DNA from: Darwinibacter acetoxidans_A
Lineage (GTDB): Bacteria; Bacillota; Limnochordia; Darwinibacteriales; Darwinibacteriaceae
Assembly: GCA_041936745.1 (NCBI GenBank)
Contig: JBHGWS010000140.1
Location: 1 to 59,278 of the forward strand
DNA length: 59,278 nt
Direction of reading: 5' to 3'
A model generated the notes under the pieces. The model did not search any database. It was given only the letters and a program-made list of their open reading frames with translations, and was not told where the DNA came from. A program made the translations under genes and the position numbers. Positions 1-6,876 of the stretch are shown piece after piece; within the stretch, counting starts at the first letter, position 1, and each line of letters opens with the position of its first letter.

Positions 1-1
1 G

Positions 2-385
2 GGGGCTCTGACACCGGAACAAATCAATCTTGTCCTGACGCATCTGCCCATCGACATTACTTACGTGGATGAAAACGACGAGGTGCGTTACTTTTCCTTG
101 GGGCCTGAGCGGATCTTCGAACGGGCCCGGGCAGTGATCGGCCGCAAGGTGCAGTTCTGCCACCCGCCGAGCAGTATGGGCATTGTTGATCAAATCCTGG
201 ATGACTTCAAGAGCGGCCGGAAAGATTCCGCTGAGTTTTGGATCAATATGAAAGGACAGTTGATTTACATCCGTTATTTCGCAGTCCGCGATAAAGACGG
301 TACCTACCGGGGCACCTTGGAGGCATCGCAAAATATTACAGAGATTCAAAAACTAAAGGGCGAGAAGCGGATTTATGACTATTAA
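2..385 (+). CDS. DUF438/PAS-domain protein, C-terminal part (5' cut by window edge)
   Basis: The reading frame is open from base 2 and the gene begins outside the window. The visible 127 residues form one PAS-type sensor domain. The segment reading LTPEQINLVL, then DITYVDENDEVRYFS and ending near GTLEASQNITEIQKL is typical of the C-terminal PAS domain of DUF438 proteins, which usually carry DUF438 and hemerythrin-like domains upstream; those are not visible here. A GTG at 65 could start translation but lies inside the conserved domain, so truncation is the better reading. A hairpin terminator follows. The ligand and function are unknown; family members are assumed to sense redox state or small molecules in the cytoplasm. 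Confidence 0.8.
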   Translation, partial: GALTPEQINLVLTHLPIDITYVDENDEVRYFSLGPERIFERARAVIGRKVQFCHPPSSMGIVDQILDDFKSGRKDSAEFWINMKGQLIYIRYFAVRDKDGTYRGTLEASQNITEIQKLKGEKRIYDY

Positions 386-406
386 AGCATACCGCTGATT
401 TGAAAT

Positions 407-450
407 AATCCCTGCTTGTTTAGGTATCTAGACAAGAGGGATTTTTCTTT
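407..450 (+). terminator. Intrinsic terminator after DUF438 gene
   Basis: The arm AATCCCTGCTTGT pairs with ACAAGAGGGATT, with one bulged base, and is followed by TTTTTCTTTT. It separates the DUF438 gene from the exonuclease gene. Confidence 0.75.
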
Positions 451-489
451 TAAAAGAGAAAATAGGGAGTAGGGTTTACGTGGGAAGGA

Positions 490-1176
490 TTGGTAGCAAT
501 TCCGGAAAAATTAGTTTTCATGGACGTCGAAACAACCGGTTTGGATCCTAAGGACGATCGGATTATTGAGGTATATCTTTTGGCCTTGAGCCGTTCGGGC
601 GAAGTCAGCGAATATGAAACGCTGCTTAACCCCGGCCGCCCCATCCCCGAACGTATTACTGAGTTAACCGGCCTGACAGATGCCGCCGTGGCGGCAGCTC
701 CTCGCGAGGAGGAGGTGGCCCCGCGTATTAGGGATTTTATCGGCAACGGTACTCCCGTCGCCCATAATCTGCCTTTCGACCGCCGTTTTTTCAACGCCAT
801 GTTCCAAAGGAATAATTTAACCGAACTAAGTGCGGCCGGAATGGATACCTTAGTACTGAGCAGGGAGCTGTTTCCCCGCCTCTGTATTTTTCCCGAAGGG
901 GGCGGCAGCCACCGCCTGAGCAACTTAATGTACTTTTTTGGCTTGGAGGATTCGTATGCCAATGCCCACAGGGCCAAGGAAGATGTTCTGCTGCTCGTGG
1001 AAGTATTCCGCCGCCTCCAGGGTTATGCCTTGGGGAGGTTTGAGGGAAATTACCCTGCGGCCATGACCCACGGCTGCCCTACCTGCGGCTCGGCAATGTA
1101 TTTACAAGAGGAAGGCAGTGAGAGGATCTTAATCTGCAAAAAACAGCCTGCTTGTACTGTTCGCTTAGTTGTTTAA
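490..1176 (+). CDS. DnaQ-like 3'-5' exonuclease with C-terminal zinc-ribbon-like tail
   Basis: A 228-residue DEDDh exonuclease of the DNA polymerase III epsilon / RNase T superfamily. Exo I is FMDVETTGL (Asp and Glu metal ligands, residues 10-18). Exo II is the HNLPFDRRF segment near 92-100. Exo III is HRAKEDVLLL near 160, supplying the His and Asp. The start is TTG at 490 after GGGAAGGA. The last ~35 residues hold CPTCG and a later CKKQPAC, a possible four-cysteine zinc ribbon not found in minimal epsilon-type proteins. It probably trims DNA or RNA 3' ends in repair or turnover; the substrate is unknown. It stands alone between a terminator and the thioredoxin promoter. Confidence 0.8.
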   Translation: MVAIPEKLVFMDVETTGLDPKDDRIIEVYLLALSRSGEVSEYETLLNPGRPIPERITELTGLTDAAVAAAPREEEVAPRIRDFIGNGTPVAHNLPFDRRFFNAMFQRNNLTELSAAGMDTLVLSRELFPRLCIFPEGGGSHRLSNLMYFFGLEDSYANAHRAKEDVLLLVEVFRRLQGYALGRFEGNYPAAMTHGCPTCGSAMYLQEEGSERILICKKQPACTVRLVV

Positions 1177-1182
1177 AGGAGC

Positions 1183-1211
1183 TTGACATATACCCCGTGG
1201 GGGTATATAAT
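1183..1211 (+). promoter_or_regulatory. Consensus sigma-A promoter of the thioredoxin gene
   Basis: TTGACA (1183-1188) and TATAAT (1206-1211) are separated by exactly 17 bases, a perfect housekeeping promoter. The expected start of transcription is near 1218, about 30 bases before the ATG of the thioredoxin gene. Confidence 0.85.
1188..1208. promoter_or_regulatory. Perfect inverted repeat in promoter spacer, CsoR/CstR-type operator candidate
   Basis: The arms ATATACCCC (1188-1196) and GGGGTATAT (1200-1208) flank the 3-base centre GTG. The palindrome fills the spacer and touches both promoter hexamers, where a bound repressor would block RNA polymerase. The ATACCCC...GGGGTAT pattern resembles operators of the CsoR/CstR family (copper or persulfide sensors) in Firmicutes. 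The repressor gene is not in this window, so the assignment is inference from the motif. Confidence 0.55.
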
Positions 1212-1246
1212 ATGAAAGGAATTTGAAATTAAAGGAGGATTATCCA

Positions 1247-1573
1247 ATGGCTAAGCCAATGTTAGTTGAAGATCAAAATTTTAAAAGTGAAATTCTGGAT
1301 TATGAAGGGGTTGCATTCGTAGATTGCTGGGCAGCCTGGTGTGCTCCTTGCCGTATTTTGGAACCTATTGTGGAGGAATTGGCAGAGGATTACAACGGGA
1401 GAGTTAAAATTGCAAAACTCAACGTGGATGAAAACCAGGTTTCCGCACAAAATTATGGAATTATGAGCATACCCACCATGCTTATTTTCAAAGACGGGCA
1501 AGAGGTAGATCGGCTCATCGGAGTAATGCCCAAAGAAGTGATTGCGGAACGCTTAGATAAGTGGATCCCTTGA
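1247..1573 (+). CDS. trxA: Thioredoxin
   Basis: A 108-residue thioredoxin, the usual length. The active site is WCAPC, within FVDCWAAWCAPCRI near residues 26-39, and the cis-proline loop is SIPT near 75. It reduces disulfides in cytoplasmic proteins. The start is the ATG at 1247, eight bases after AAAGGAGG; an in-frame TTG at 1223 lacks a good site. It is a single-gene unit. The promoter carries a CsoR/CstR-like palindrome, suggesting control by reactive sulfur, copper or thiol stress rather than constitutive expression. Its stop codon lies inside the -35 box of the following tRNA promoter. Confidence 0.93.
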   Translation: MAKPMLVEDQNFKSEILDYEGVAFVDCWAAWCAPCRILEPIVEELAEDYNGRVKIAKLNVDENQVSAQNYGIMSIPTMLIFKDGQEVDRLIGVMPKEVIAERLDKWIP

Positions 1574-1598
1574 CAAAAAGGGCTGGGTGAGATAGAAT
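1570..1598 (+). promoter_or_regulatory. Sigma-A promoter of initiator tRNA
   Basis: TTGACA (1570-1575) and TAGAAT (1593-1598) have a 17-base spacer and lie 11 bases before the tRNA 5' end. The -35 box overlaps the thioredoxin stop codon (TGA 1571-1573). Confidence 0.75.
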
Positions 1599-1609
1599 TT
1601 GACTAGTGG

Positions 1610-1686
<77 letters not shown>

Positions 1687-1701
1687 AAATTTCGACTGCG
1701 A

Positions 1702-1726
1702 GACCGGTTTTACACCGGTCTTTTTT
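1702..1726 (+). terminator. Intrinsic terminator after tRNA-fMet
   Basis: The stem GACCGG / CCGGTC with loop TTTTACA is followed by TTTTTT, 16 bases after the tRNA. Confidence 0.85.
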
Positions 1727-1757
1727 AAGTAAAGCGGGAAGAATTGGAGGTAAAAAT

Positions 1758-2183
1758 ATGCCACTGCCTGTGATTGCTGCAATTATAGTGCAGGATGAGC
1801 GAGTTTTGCTCTGCCAACGAAAAGAAGGGGCTTTAGCGGGGAAGTGGGAGTTTCCCGGCGGTAAACTTGAAAAAGATGAAACCCCCGAAGAATGTTTGGT
1901 TAGGGAGATCAAAGAGGAATTGGATATTGAAATAAAGGTAAAAGAAATTTACAAAGCAGTTCACGCCCACTATGAACACGGTGACTTTCTCTTGGTCGGT
2001 TATTTGGCGGAACCCGTTTCCGGTAAAATCAGCCTCCAAGTCCACGCAGACTGTGCCTGGGTACACTACAGGAGGCTGACCGAATACGATTTGGCGGAGG
2101 CGAACATCCCAATTGCCAAAAGCCTAAAACAGGAGCCCGAGCCCGCCTGGGCCCGCATGGGTGCCGATAGTAGGCCCGATTAA
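1758..2183 (+). CDS. mutT: Nudix hydrolase, MutT-like 8-oxo-dGTP diphosphatase
   Basis: A 141-residue Nudix protein. The Nudix box spans about residues 36-58, beginning GKLEKDETPEE and ending REIKEELDI, with the REXXEE metal-binding core intact. The N-terminal strand MPLPVIAAIIVQDERVLLCQR and QRKEGALAGKWEFPGG fit MutT/NUDT1 proteins that remove oxidised dGTP. The start is ATG 1758 after TTGGAGG. The longer upstream frame runs through the tRNA and is not coding. The final ~20 residues overlap the 3' end of the convergent degV gene by 60 bases, so this tail may be poorly conserved. Confidence 0.85.
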   Translation: MPLPVIAAIIVQDERVLLCQRKEGALAGKWEFPGGKLEKDETPEECLVREIKEELDIEIKVKEIYKAVHAHYEHGDFLLVGYLAEPVSGKISLQVHADCAWVHYRRLTEYDLAEANIPIAKSLKQEPEPAWARMGADSRPD

Positions 2184-2975
2184 GCCTTCTATTACCTCCA
2201 AGGGCTGCAGCCGTTCGATTACCATTTCTTTGAGCTCGGCGGCGGGGGCGGCACCATAAGTGTAAGCAACCGCTAATTTTTTTTGAGAAAAATCAATGCC
2301 TGTAGCTTGAGCCTTGTCAACAATGGTTTGCAGGGCTCTTTTTGTTGATCTTACCTTTTCGTCTATTTCGATAGTCCCCGCCTTGGTTATTTTCAAAACC
2401 GGTTTGATATTTAAGATTGTGCCGACCAAGCCCTGTGTACGCGTGAGGCGACCGCCTTTAACTAAATGGGTCAGGGAATCCAGGATAAAATAAGCTGCTG
2501 AATCACGCTGCTTTTGTTCCAATGCGGCTAGGATTTCCGGGACGCTTGCTTGGGCCGCGATCATTTCAGCCGCTTTAATAACGTACAAGGCTACTCCCAA
2601 AGAAGCGGATTTGGAATCAAAAATATGGATTTTGGCCGATTTTAAAAGTTCTTTGGCCAGTTGGGCACTCTGCAGGGTCCCGCTTAATTTGGAAGACAGG
2701 CCGATATATAAAATGGTGTCACCCTGCTTTAAGTAAGGTTCAAATACTTCGGCAAACTCATGGGGGTTAACTTGGTTGGTGGCAGGCAGCTCTTCCGCTT
2801 GCGCCAATTTTTCCCAAAATTCTTCTACCGATAAGTCTACCTGGTCTTTAAATTCTGCCCTACCGAATAACACGGTTAAAGGAACGACTTCAATGCCGTA
2901 TTTTTCTCGATAATACAGGGGCACATCTGCGCCGCTGTCCGTGATCAATCTAATCCTACCGGACATGTTCAGCAT
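2124..2975 (-). CDS. DegV family fatty-acid-binding protein
   Basis: About 283 residues. DegV signatures are the N-terminal RLITDSGAD, the ligand loop SSKLSGTLQSA and the conserved THLVKGGR near the middle, closing with GPTIGTHAGPG. Members bind one fatty acid; FakB proteins deliver it to the kinase FakA for phospholipid synthesis, but many DegV proteins have no proven partner and no fakA is seen here. ATG 2975 follows AAGGAG at short spacing; ATG 2966 is an alternative, and the longest frame (to 3014) is less likely. It lies 46 bases downstream of the MFS gene and may be cotranscribed with it. Confidence 0.85.
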   Translation of the reverse strand: MLNMSGRIRLITDSGADVPLYYREKYGIEVVPLTVLFGRAEFKDQVDLSVEEFWEKLAQAEELPATNQVNPHEFAEVFEPYLKQGDTILYIGLSSKLSGTLQSAQLAKELLKSAKIHIFDSKSASLGVALYVIKAAEMIAAQASVPEILAALEQKQRDSAAYFILDSLTHLVKGGRLTRTQGLVGTILNIKPVLKITKAGTIEIDEKVRSTKRALQTIVDKAQATGIDFSQKKLAVAYTYGAAPAAELKEMVIERLQPLEVIEGLIGPTIGTHAGPGGLGLLF

Positions 2976-3020
2976 CACACTCCTTGAAAAAATACTGTTT
3001 TGTATGTTCGGCAAAAAAAC

Positions 3021-4178
3021 TTATCTCCCTTCAGACCTGTTTTGCTTTAGGGTCCTAAGGGCGGGAAGCGCAGCAGTAATGGGGACTAGCAGCAGCATAA
3101 GAACTGCCAAAATAACGACACCGGCAATGAATGAATAGCTTTCCGCGATAATGCCGAGAAAGCTTGGGCCGACCAAAGCACCTAAAGAACCTGCTACAAC
3201 CAGGGAGCTGGTTGTCTGCGGCGTATGGTCGGGAAATAACTGAGAGCCGTAAAGAATAATGAGGGGAAAGATGGCGGAAAAGAAAAGGCCCGTGATAAAA
3301 AGGCCGGCAAACATTTGATAAACCGAGTCAGTAAGGTTTAAAGCCAGCATGCTCAGCCCCGTACCTGCTGTGAGCAGTAAGAGGAGGGGTTTCGGCCGCA
3401 AAAATGCCACAAGTTTGGTGCACAAAGCCCTGCCTAAAGTGACGCCCAGCCAGATTACGGAGACACCCAAAGCGGCGTTTTCCGAGCCGGCCCCCAATTG
3501 GATTAAAAAGGTCGGCGCCCAGCCCGCCAGGCTTACCTCGGCTGCCACATAGGTGAACATCAAAGCAATGAGGGCCCAAAGGCTGCGGTTTTTATAAATC
3601 CCGTTCAAAGCCTCTGCCGCCGGTTTTGGATTGGGCGCGATTTTGTTCATCGTTTTAAATCTATGCCAGATTACTAAAAAGATTAGGCTTAAAAAAGCGA
3701 TGCTCAAATGATAAACAAACCAAGAGCCGCTCAAATTGAAAAGGCGTGAAAGCAGCAGAGGGCCTAAAAGAGCACCTAAACCATAAGAAAAATGGAGCCA
3801 ATTCATAGCCACCTCGGAGCGCTTGGGCTCAAGCTGGGCGATTAAAGTATTAAAACCGACTTCTATTGTCCCCGAACCTAAATTGGCAACAAAACCGAGG
3901 AGTACAACCAAAAACCAGATGGGCTGCCAAGGCGTGAAGGCGAAACCTATTGCAATGACTACAAATGCTGCAGGGAGAAGCTGCCCCGCGGCAAAACGTT
4001 TTAAAAGGGCGGGATAATAAAAAGAAGCGGCCAGATAGCCCGCAGCCGCTGCAAACAGCAGTAAACCGGCGACAGAAAAGGGCAGCTGGAACTTTTCAAT
4101 AAAAAAAGGCATGGTGATACCCGGAATGGTACCAGCAACCCCGATAATGGCGAAAGCAAGATAAGCAAGTTTTTCCAA
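3021..4178 (-). CDS. MFS transporter
   Basis: A 385-residue membrane protein with about 12 hydrophobic segments split by a basic cytoplasmic loop near residues 195-215, the layout of the major facilitator superfamily. The N-terminal half (IPGITMPFFIEKFQLP and NLGSGTIEVGFNTLIAQ) resembles the fucose-permease-like FHS group often seen in Firmicutes. The substrate cannot be deduced. The start is TTG at 4178 preceded by GAGAGGATCT. DegV follows closely on the same strand. Upstream lies a 210-bp divergent intergenic region. Confidence 0.8.
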   Translation of the reverse strand: MEKLAYLAFAIIGVAGTIPGITMPFFIEKFQLPFSVAGLLLFAAAAGYLAASFYYPALLKRFAAGQLLPAAFVVIAIGFAFTPWQPIWFLVVLLGFVANLGSGTIEVGFNTLIAQLEPKRSEVAMNWLHFSYGLGALLGPLLLSRLFNLSGSWFVYHLSIAFLSLIFLVIWHRFKTMNKIAPNPKPAAEALNGIYKNRSLWALIALMFTYVAAEVSLAGWAPTFLIQLGAGSENAALGVSVIWLGVTLGRALCTKLVAFLRPKPLLLLLTAGTGLSMLALNLTDSVYQMFAGLFITGLFFSAIFPLIILYGSQLFPDHTPQTTSSLVVAGSLGALVGPSFLGIIAESYSFIAGVVILAVLMLLLVPITAALPALRTLKQNRSEGR

Positions 4179-4309
4179 ATCAGATCCTCTCCCGAACGGA
4201 CATTAGATTATTGGCCCTATCCCAAACTACTATTCGCCTGCTGAGGACGTTATCCTTTAAGTGCACGATAAAACAATTTTAAGGGAAACAGTATAAAAAA
4301 AGGTATTTT

Positions 4310-4338
4310 GGTTTAAACCGCAAAATAATGTTTAAACA
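4310..4338. promoter_or_regulatory. Pair of GTTTAAAC palindromes, candidate operator
   Basis: GGTTTAAACC (4310-4319) and TGTTTAAACA (4329-4338) are perfect palindromes whose centres are 19 bp apart, about two helical turns. They lie 50-80 bases before the DUF1538 gene, in an AT-rich stretch between divergent genes. The rest of 4179-4389 shows no promoter matching consensus well. No regulator is assigned. Confidence 0.4.
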
Positions 4339-4389
4339 GGCAAAATCTTCTAGCCTGCCAACGCCGGTAATTTGGAAGGGAGCGGTTGC

Positions 4390-5895
4390 TTGACATTACT
4401 TTTAAAAAAGCTGAAAGAAATATCTTTCGCTGTCCTGCCCATCACCATTCTTGTCCTTATTTTGAATTTCACCATTGTGCCTATTGAGTTTGAGATGCTG
4501 GCGCGCTTTCTATTAGGGGCTTTGTTGGTTGTTTTAGGGTTGGGCATTTTTTTATTCGGTGCTCATATCGGTGTCAGCCCCCTGGGTACTTTAATCGGTG
4601 AATCGATTGCTAAGACGAACAAAATCTATGCGGTGGCCGCCCTCGGCTTTTTAATGGGCTTTTTGATCACCATCGCCGAGCCGGATCTGCAGATTTTGGC
4701 CGGCCAGGTAAACCAAGCTTCCGGTGGCATCGTTTCCGCCGGCCTCGTGCTGATAGTTGTATCAATTGGCGTTGGGATTATGGTTGCCATCGGCCTTTTA
4801 AGAATACTTTTTGGCACGCCCTTGAACCGGATTTTTACCATAACTTATCTTGTGATTTTCTTTCTTGGCTTAAAGGCGTCGGCGGAATTTTTGGCAATTT
4901 CAGTCGATGCTTCCGGCGCTACAACAGGTGCAATGACAACGCCGTTTATTTTAGCCTTAGGTTACGGCGTTTCGCGCTTGAAAGGCGGGGAAAAAACAGA
5001 AGAGGATAGTTTTGGTTTAGTGGGGCAGGCTTCCGCCGGCCCCATTTTTGCTATTATGCTGATGAGCATAGTTAAAAGGCTCAGCCATATTCAGGGCGAG
5101 GTGGAGCCGTTTTTAGGCCACAGCGGGATTTTAGCCCCTTATGCGGAAGTTTTCCCCGTTATTTTAAAAGAGTCGTTTTTGACTCTGTTTCCTCTGGTAA
5201 TTTTGTTTATCGTTTTTGATCTGACAAAGTTCAAGTTAAATAAAAAAAGCAGGAATTCCATTTTCAAAGGCCTTTTGTATACGTTTCTGGGATTGACACT
5301 ATTTTTAGTGGGGGTTAACGCAGGCTTTATGGAGGTGGGCAGAGTGATGGGGGAGGGTATCGCCCACTATCACGGCTGTCTTTTACCGGTATTGGGTTTT
5401 TTCCTGGGCATGGTGGTAGTACTTGCTGAGCCTGCAGTCTATGTTTTAACGGAACAGGTGGAAGAAGTTACGGCAGGCCATATTAAAAGGAAACTGATCC
5501 TTGTGGTTTTGTCATTGGGGATTGCGATTGCCGTTTCTCTTTCCATGCTCAGGATCCTGTTTTCCGCCGTTAAGCTTTGGCACTTTTTGCTGCCCGGTTT
5601 TGCGCTGGCGGCTTTTCTTTCTTACAGAGTACCGCCGATTTTTGTGGGCATTGCTTATGATTCCGGCGGCGTGGCCTCAGGGCCTATGACCGCAACCTTC
5701 GTTTTGGCTTTTGCCCAAGGGGCTGCAAACGCTGTTCCTTCCGCCAATGTTTTGGTCGATGGCTTTGGCGTAATTGCTATGGTGGCGATGACTCCCTTGG
5801 TGGCTGTTCAGATTTTGGGTATGGTGTTTAAAGCGAAGGAGAAAAAACAACGTTTGTTGGCCGAACGCGAGCTTTTACAAAGGAGAGACATCTAA
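4390..5895 (+). CDS. DUF1538 integral membrane protein (tandem repeat)
   Basis: About 501 residues with many membrane helices and two homologous halves. GALLVVLGLGIFLFGAHIGV in the first half matches LYTFLGLTLFLVGVNAGF in the second; each half also has a G-F-x-x-G...AEP motif (FLITIAEPDLQILAGQV; VVVLAEPAVYVLTEQV) and a D-S/A-G-G/A-x-x-S/T-G-x-M-T motif (DASGATTGAMTT; DSGGVASGPMTA). This inverted- or tandem-repeat plan looks like a transporter, but the DUF1538 family has no proven substrate. TTG 4390 follows GGAAGGGA at good spacing; the upstream TTG 4372 would use this site within the coding sequence. A PII-like gene starts two bases downstream, so the two are surely coupled. Confidence 0.85.
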   Translation: MTLLLKKLKEISFAVLPITILVLILNFTIVPIEFEMLARFLLGALLVVLGLGIFLFGAHIGVSPLGTLIGESIAKTNKIYAVAALGFLMGFLITIAEPDLQILAGQVNQASGGIVSAGLVLIVVSIGVGIMVAIGLLRILFGTPLNRIFTITYLVIFFLGLKASAEFLAISVDASGATTGAMTTPFILALGYGVSRLKGGEKTEEDSFGLVGQASAGPIFAIMLMSIVKRLSHIQGEVEPFLGHSGILAPYAEVFPVILKESFLTLFPLVILFIVFDLTKFKLNKKSRNSIFKGLLYTFLGLTLFLVGVNAGFMEVGRVMGEGIAHYHGCLLPVLGFFLGMVVVLAEPAVYVLTEQVEEVTAGHIKRKLILVVLSLGIAIAVSLSMLRILFSAVKLWHFLLPGFALAAFLSYRVPPIFVGIAYDSGGVASGPMTATFVLAFAQGAANAVPSANVLVDGFGVIAMVAMTPLVAVQILGMVFKAKEKKQRLLAERELLQRRDI

Positions 5896-5897
5896 TC

Positions 5898-6557
5898 ATG
5901 GCCGATGATTTAATTTTGGTCTGCTGTATTTTGGACTACGGGCTCGGCAGCCAAGCCCTCTCGCTGGCGAAAGAGTGTGGCGCGGTGGGGGAGACCATTG
6001 TTTTAGGTAAAGGTACCGTGACAGAAAAATGGCTTAAAATCTTAGGGGCTTTGGAAATTCGCAAGGAAATTTTATTGGCTGTAATCGCAAAAAACGGAGA
6101 AGATGCCATTTATAAGGCGTTGGCGGAGCAGTTTAACCTGGAAAAACCGCAAAGGGGCATCGCTTTTTCCCTGCCTTTAGGCGGCTATTTTCCCTTCGGC
6201 CGTATGAAGAGTCAGGAAGCTTGGCGCAAAGAGAAAGGCGTGAAAAAGGTGGCTTACGAAGCGATTTTTATAGTGGTCAATAAGGGTTTATCTGCAGATG
6301 TCATTGATGCGGCGGAATCGGCCGGATCCACCGGGGGCACGTTAATCCACGGCAGGGGTTCGGGGACTAAAGAGAAGGCTAAGTTATTTAACATTGAAAT
6401 TGAACCGGAAAAGGACATCGTCCTTATTTTGGCCAAACGGGAGCGGACTGAGGCGATCGTCGGTGCCATAGAAGCCAAGTTGGGCATCAGTAAGCCGGGT
6501 GCGGGTATTGTGTTTGTCACTGCCGTTACCAAAACCTTAGGCTTATACGAGGGTTAA
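5898..6557 (+). CDS. Tandem PII-like (GlnB-like) signalling protein
   Basis: 219 residues with two ferredoxin-like PII domains, about 1-110 and 118-219. The second has the strongest PII signature: GGTLIHGRGSGTKEKAKLFN (T-loop side) followed by EPEKDIVLILAKRE and an AGIVFVTAVTKTLGL tail; the first has the shorter counterpart ETIVLGKGTV. PII proteins bind ATP, ADP or other effectors and gate transporters and enzymes. The T-loop tyrosine motif of classical GlnB is not evident. The gene lies two bases after the DUF1538 membrane protein, as PII genes do after the channels they gate (amtB-glnK, sbtA-sbtB), so it probably regulates that protein. The effector and substrate are unknown. Confidence 0.8.
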   Translation: MADDLILVCCILDYGLGSQALSLAKECGAVGETIVLGKGTVTEKWLKILGALEIRKEILLAVIAKNGEDAIYKALAEQFNLEKPQRGIAFSLPLGGYFPFGRMKSQEAWRKEKGVKKVAYEAIFIVVNKGLSADVIDAAESAGSTGGTLIHGRGSGTKEKAKLFNIEIEPEKDIVLILAKRERTEAIVGAIEAKLGISKPGAGIVFVTAVTKTLGLYEG

Positions 6558-6574
6558 GCATGCCTTTCCTTCTC

Positions 6575-6602
6575 TTGACTTAGATTTCTACTTCGGTATA
6601 AT
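6575..6602 (+). promoter_or_regulatory. Sigma-A promoter of trpS T-box leader
   Basis: TTGACT (6575-6580) and TATAAT (6597-6602) have a 16-base spacer. They are followed by a long structured leader before trpS. Confidence 0.75.
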
Positions 6603-6608
6603 ATAGGT

Positions 6609-6840
6609 AAACGTAGCGGCGTTGAAAAGGAGTAGTACCCCCGTTCGCCGGTCCAGAGAGTCGGCTGCCAGCTGTAATGCCGAACCGTTAAACGGGGGGA
6701 ATGGGCCTTGGAGCTGCAGAGTTGAATTAGAGTAGGCTCTGCCGGCGATCCCCCGTTAGCGGGATAGAGCGGATCTTTAAAAGATCAAAAAGGGTGGCAC
6801 CGCGGTTATAATCGTCCCTGGTTTGGGGCGTTTTTTTCTG
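6609..6840 (+). promoter_or_regulatory. T-box riboswitch (tRNA-Trp) upstream of trpS
   Basis: The conserved T-box AGGGTGGCACCGCG lies at 6791-6804 and pairs in the antiterminator with uncharged tRNA CCA. Stem I shows AGAGAG near 6655 and a specifier loop in GAATGGGCCTTGGAGC, giving TGG at 6702-6704 as the tryptophan specifier codon. The competing terminator CGTCCC / GGGGCG plus TTTTTTT spans 6812-6837. High uncharged tRNA-Trp should allow readthrough into trpS. This leader accounts for nearly all of the 319-base gap between the PII-like gene and trpS. Confidence 0.92.
6812..6837 (+). terminator. T-box regulated terminator
   Basis: CGTCCC pairs with GGGGCG (one G-U pair) and is followed by seven T residues. 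It is mutually exclusive with the T-box antiterminator just upstream. Confidence 0.8.
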
Positions 6841-6876
6841 CCCGTATTACTTAATCTTAGGAAAGAGGTTGTAGTG

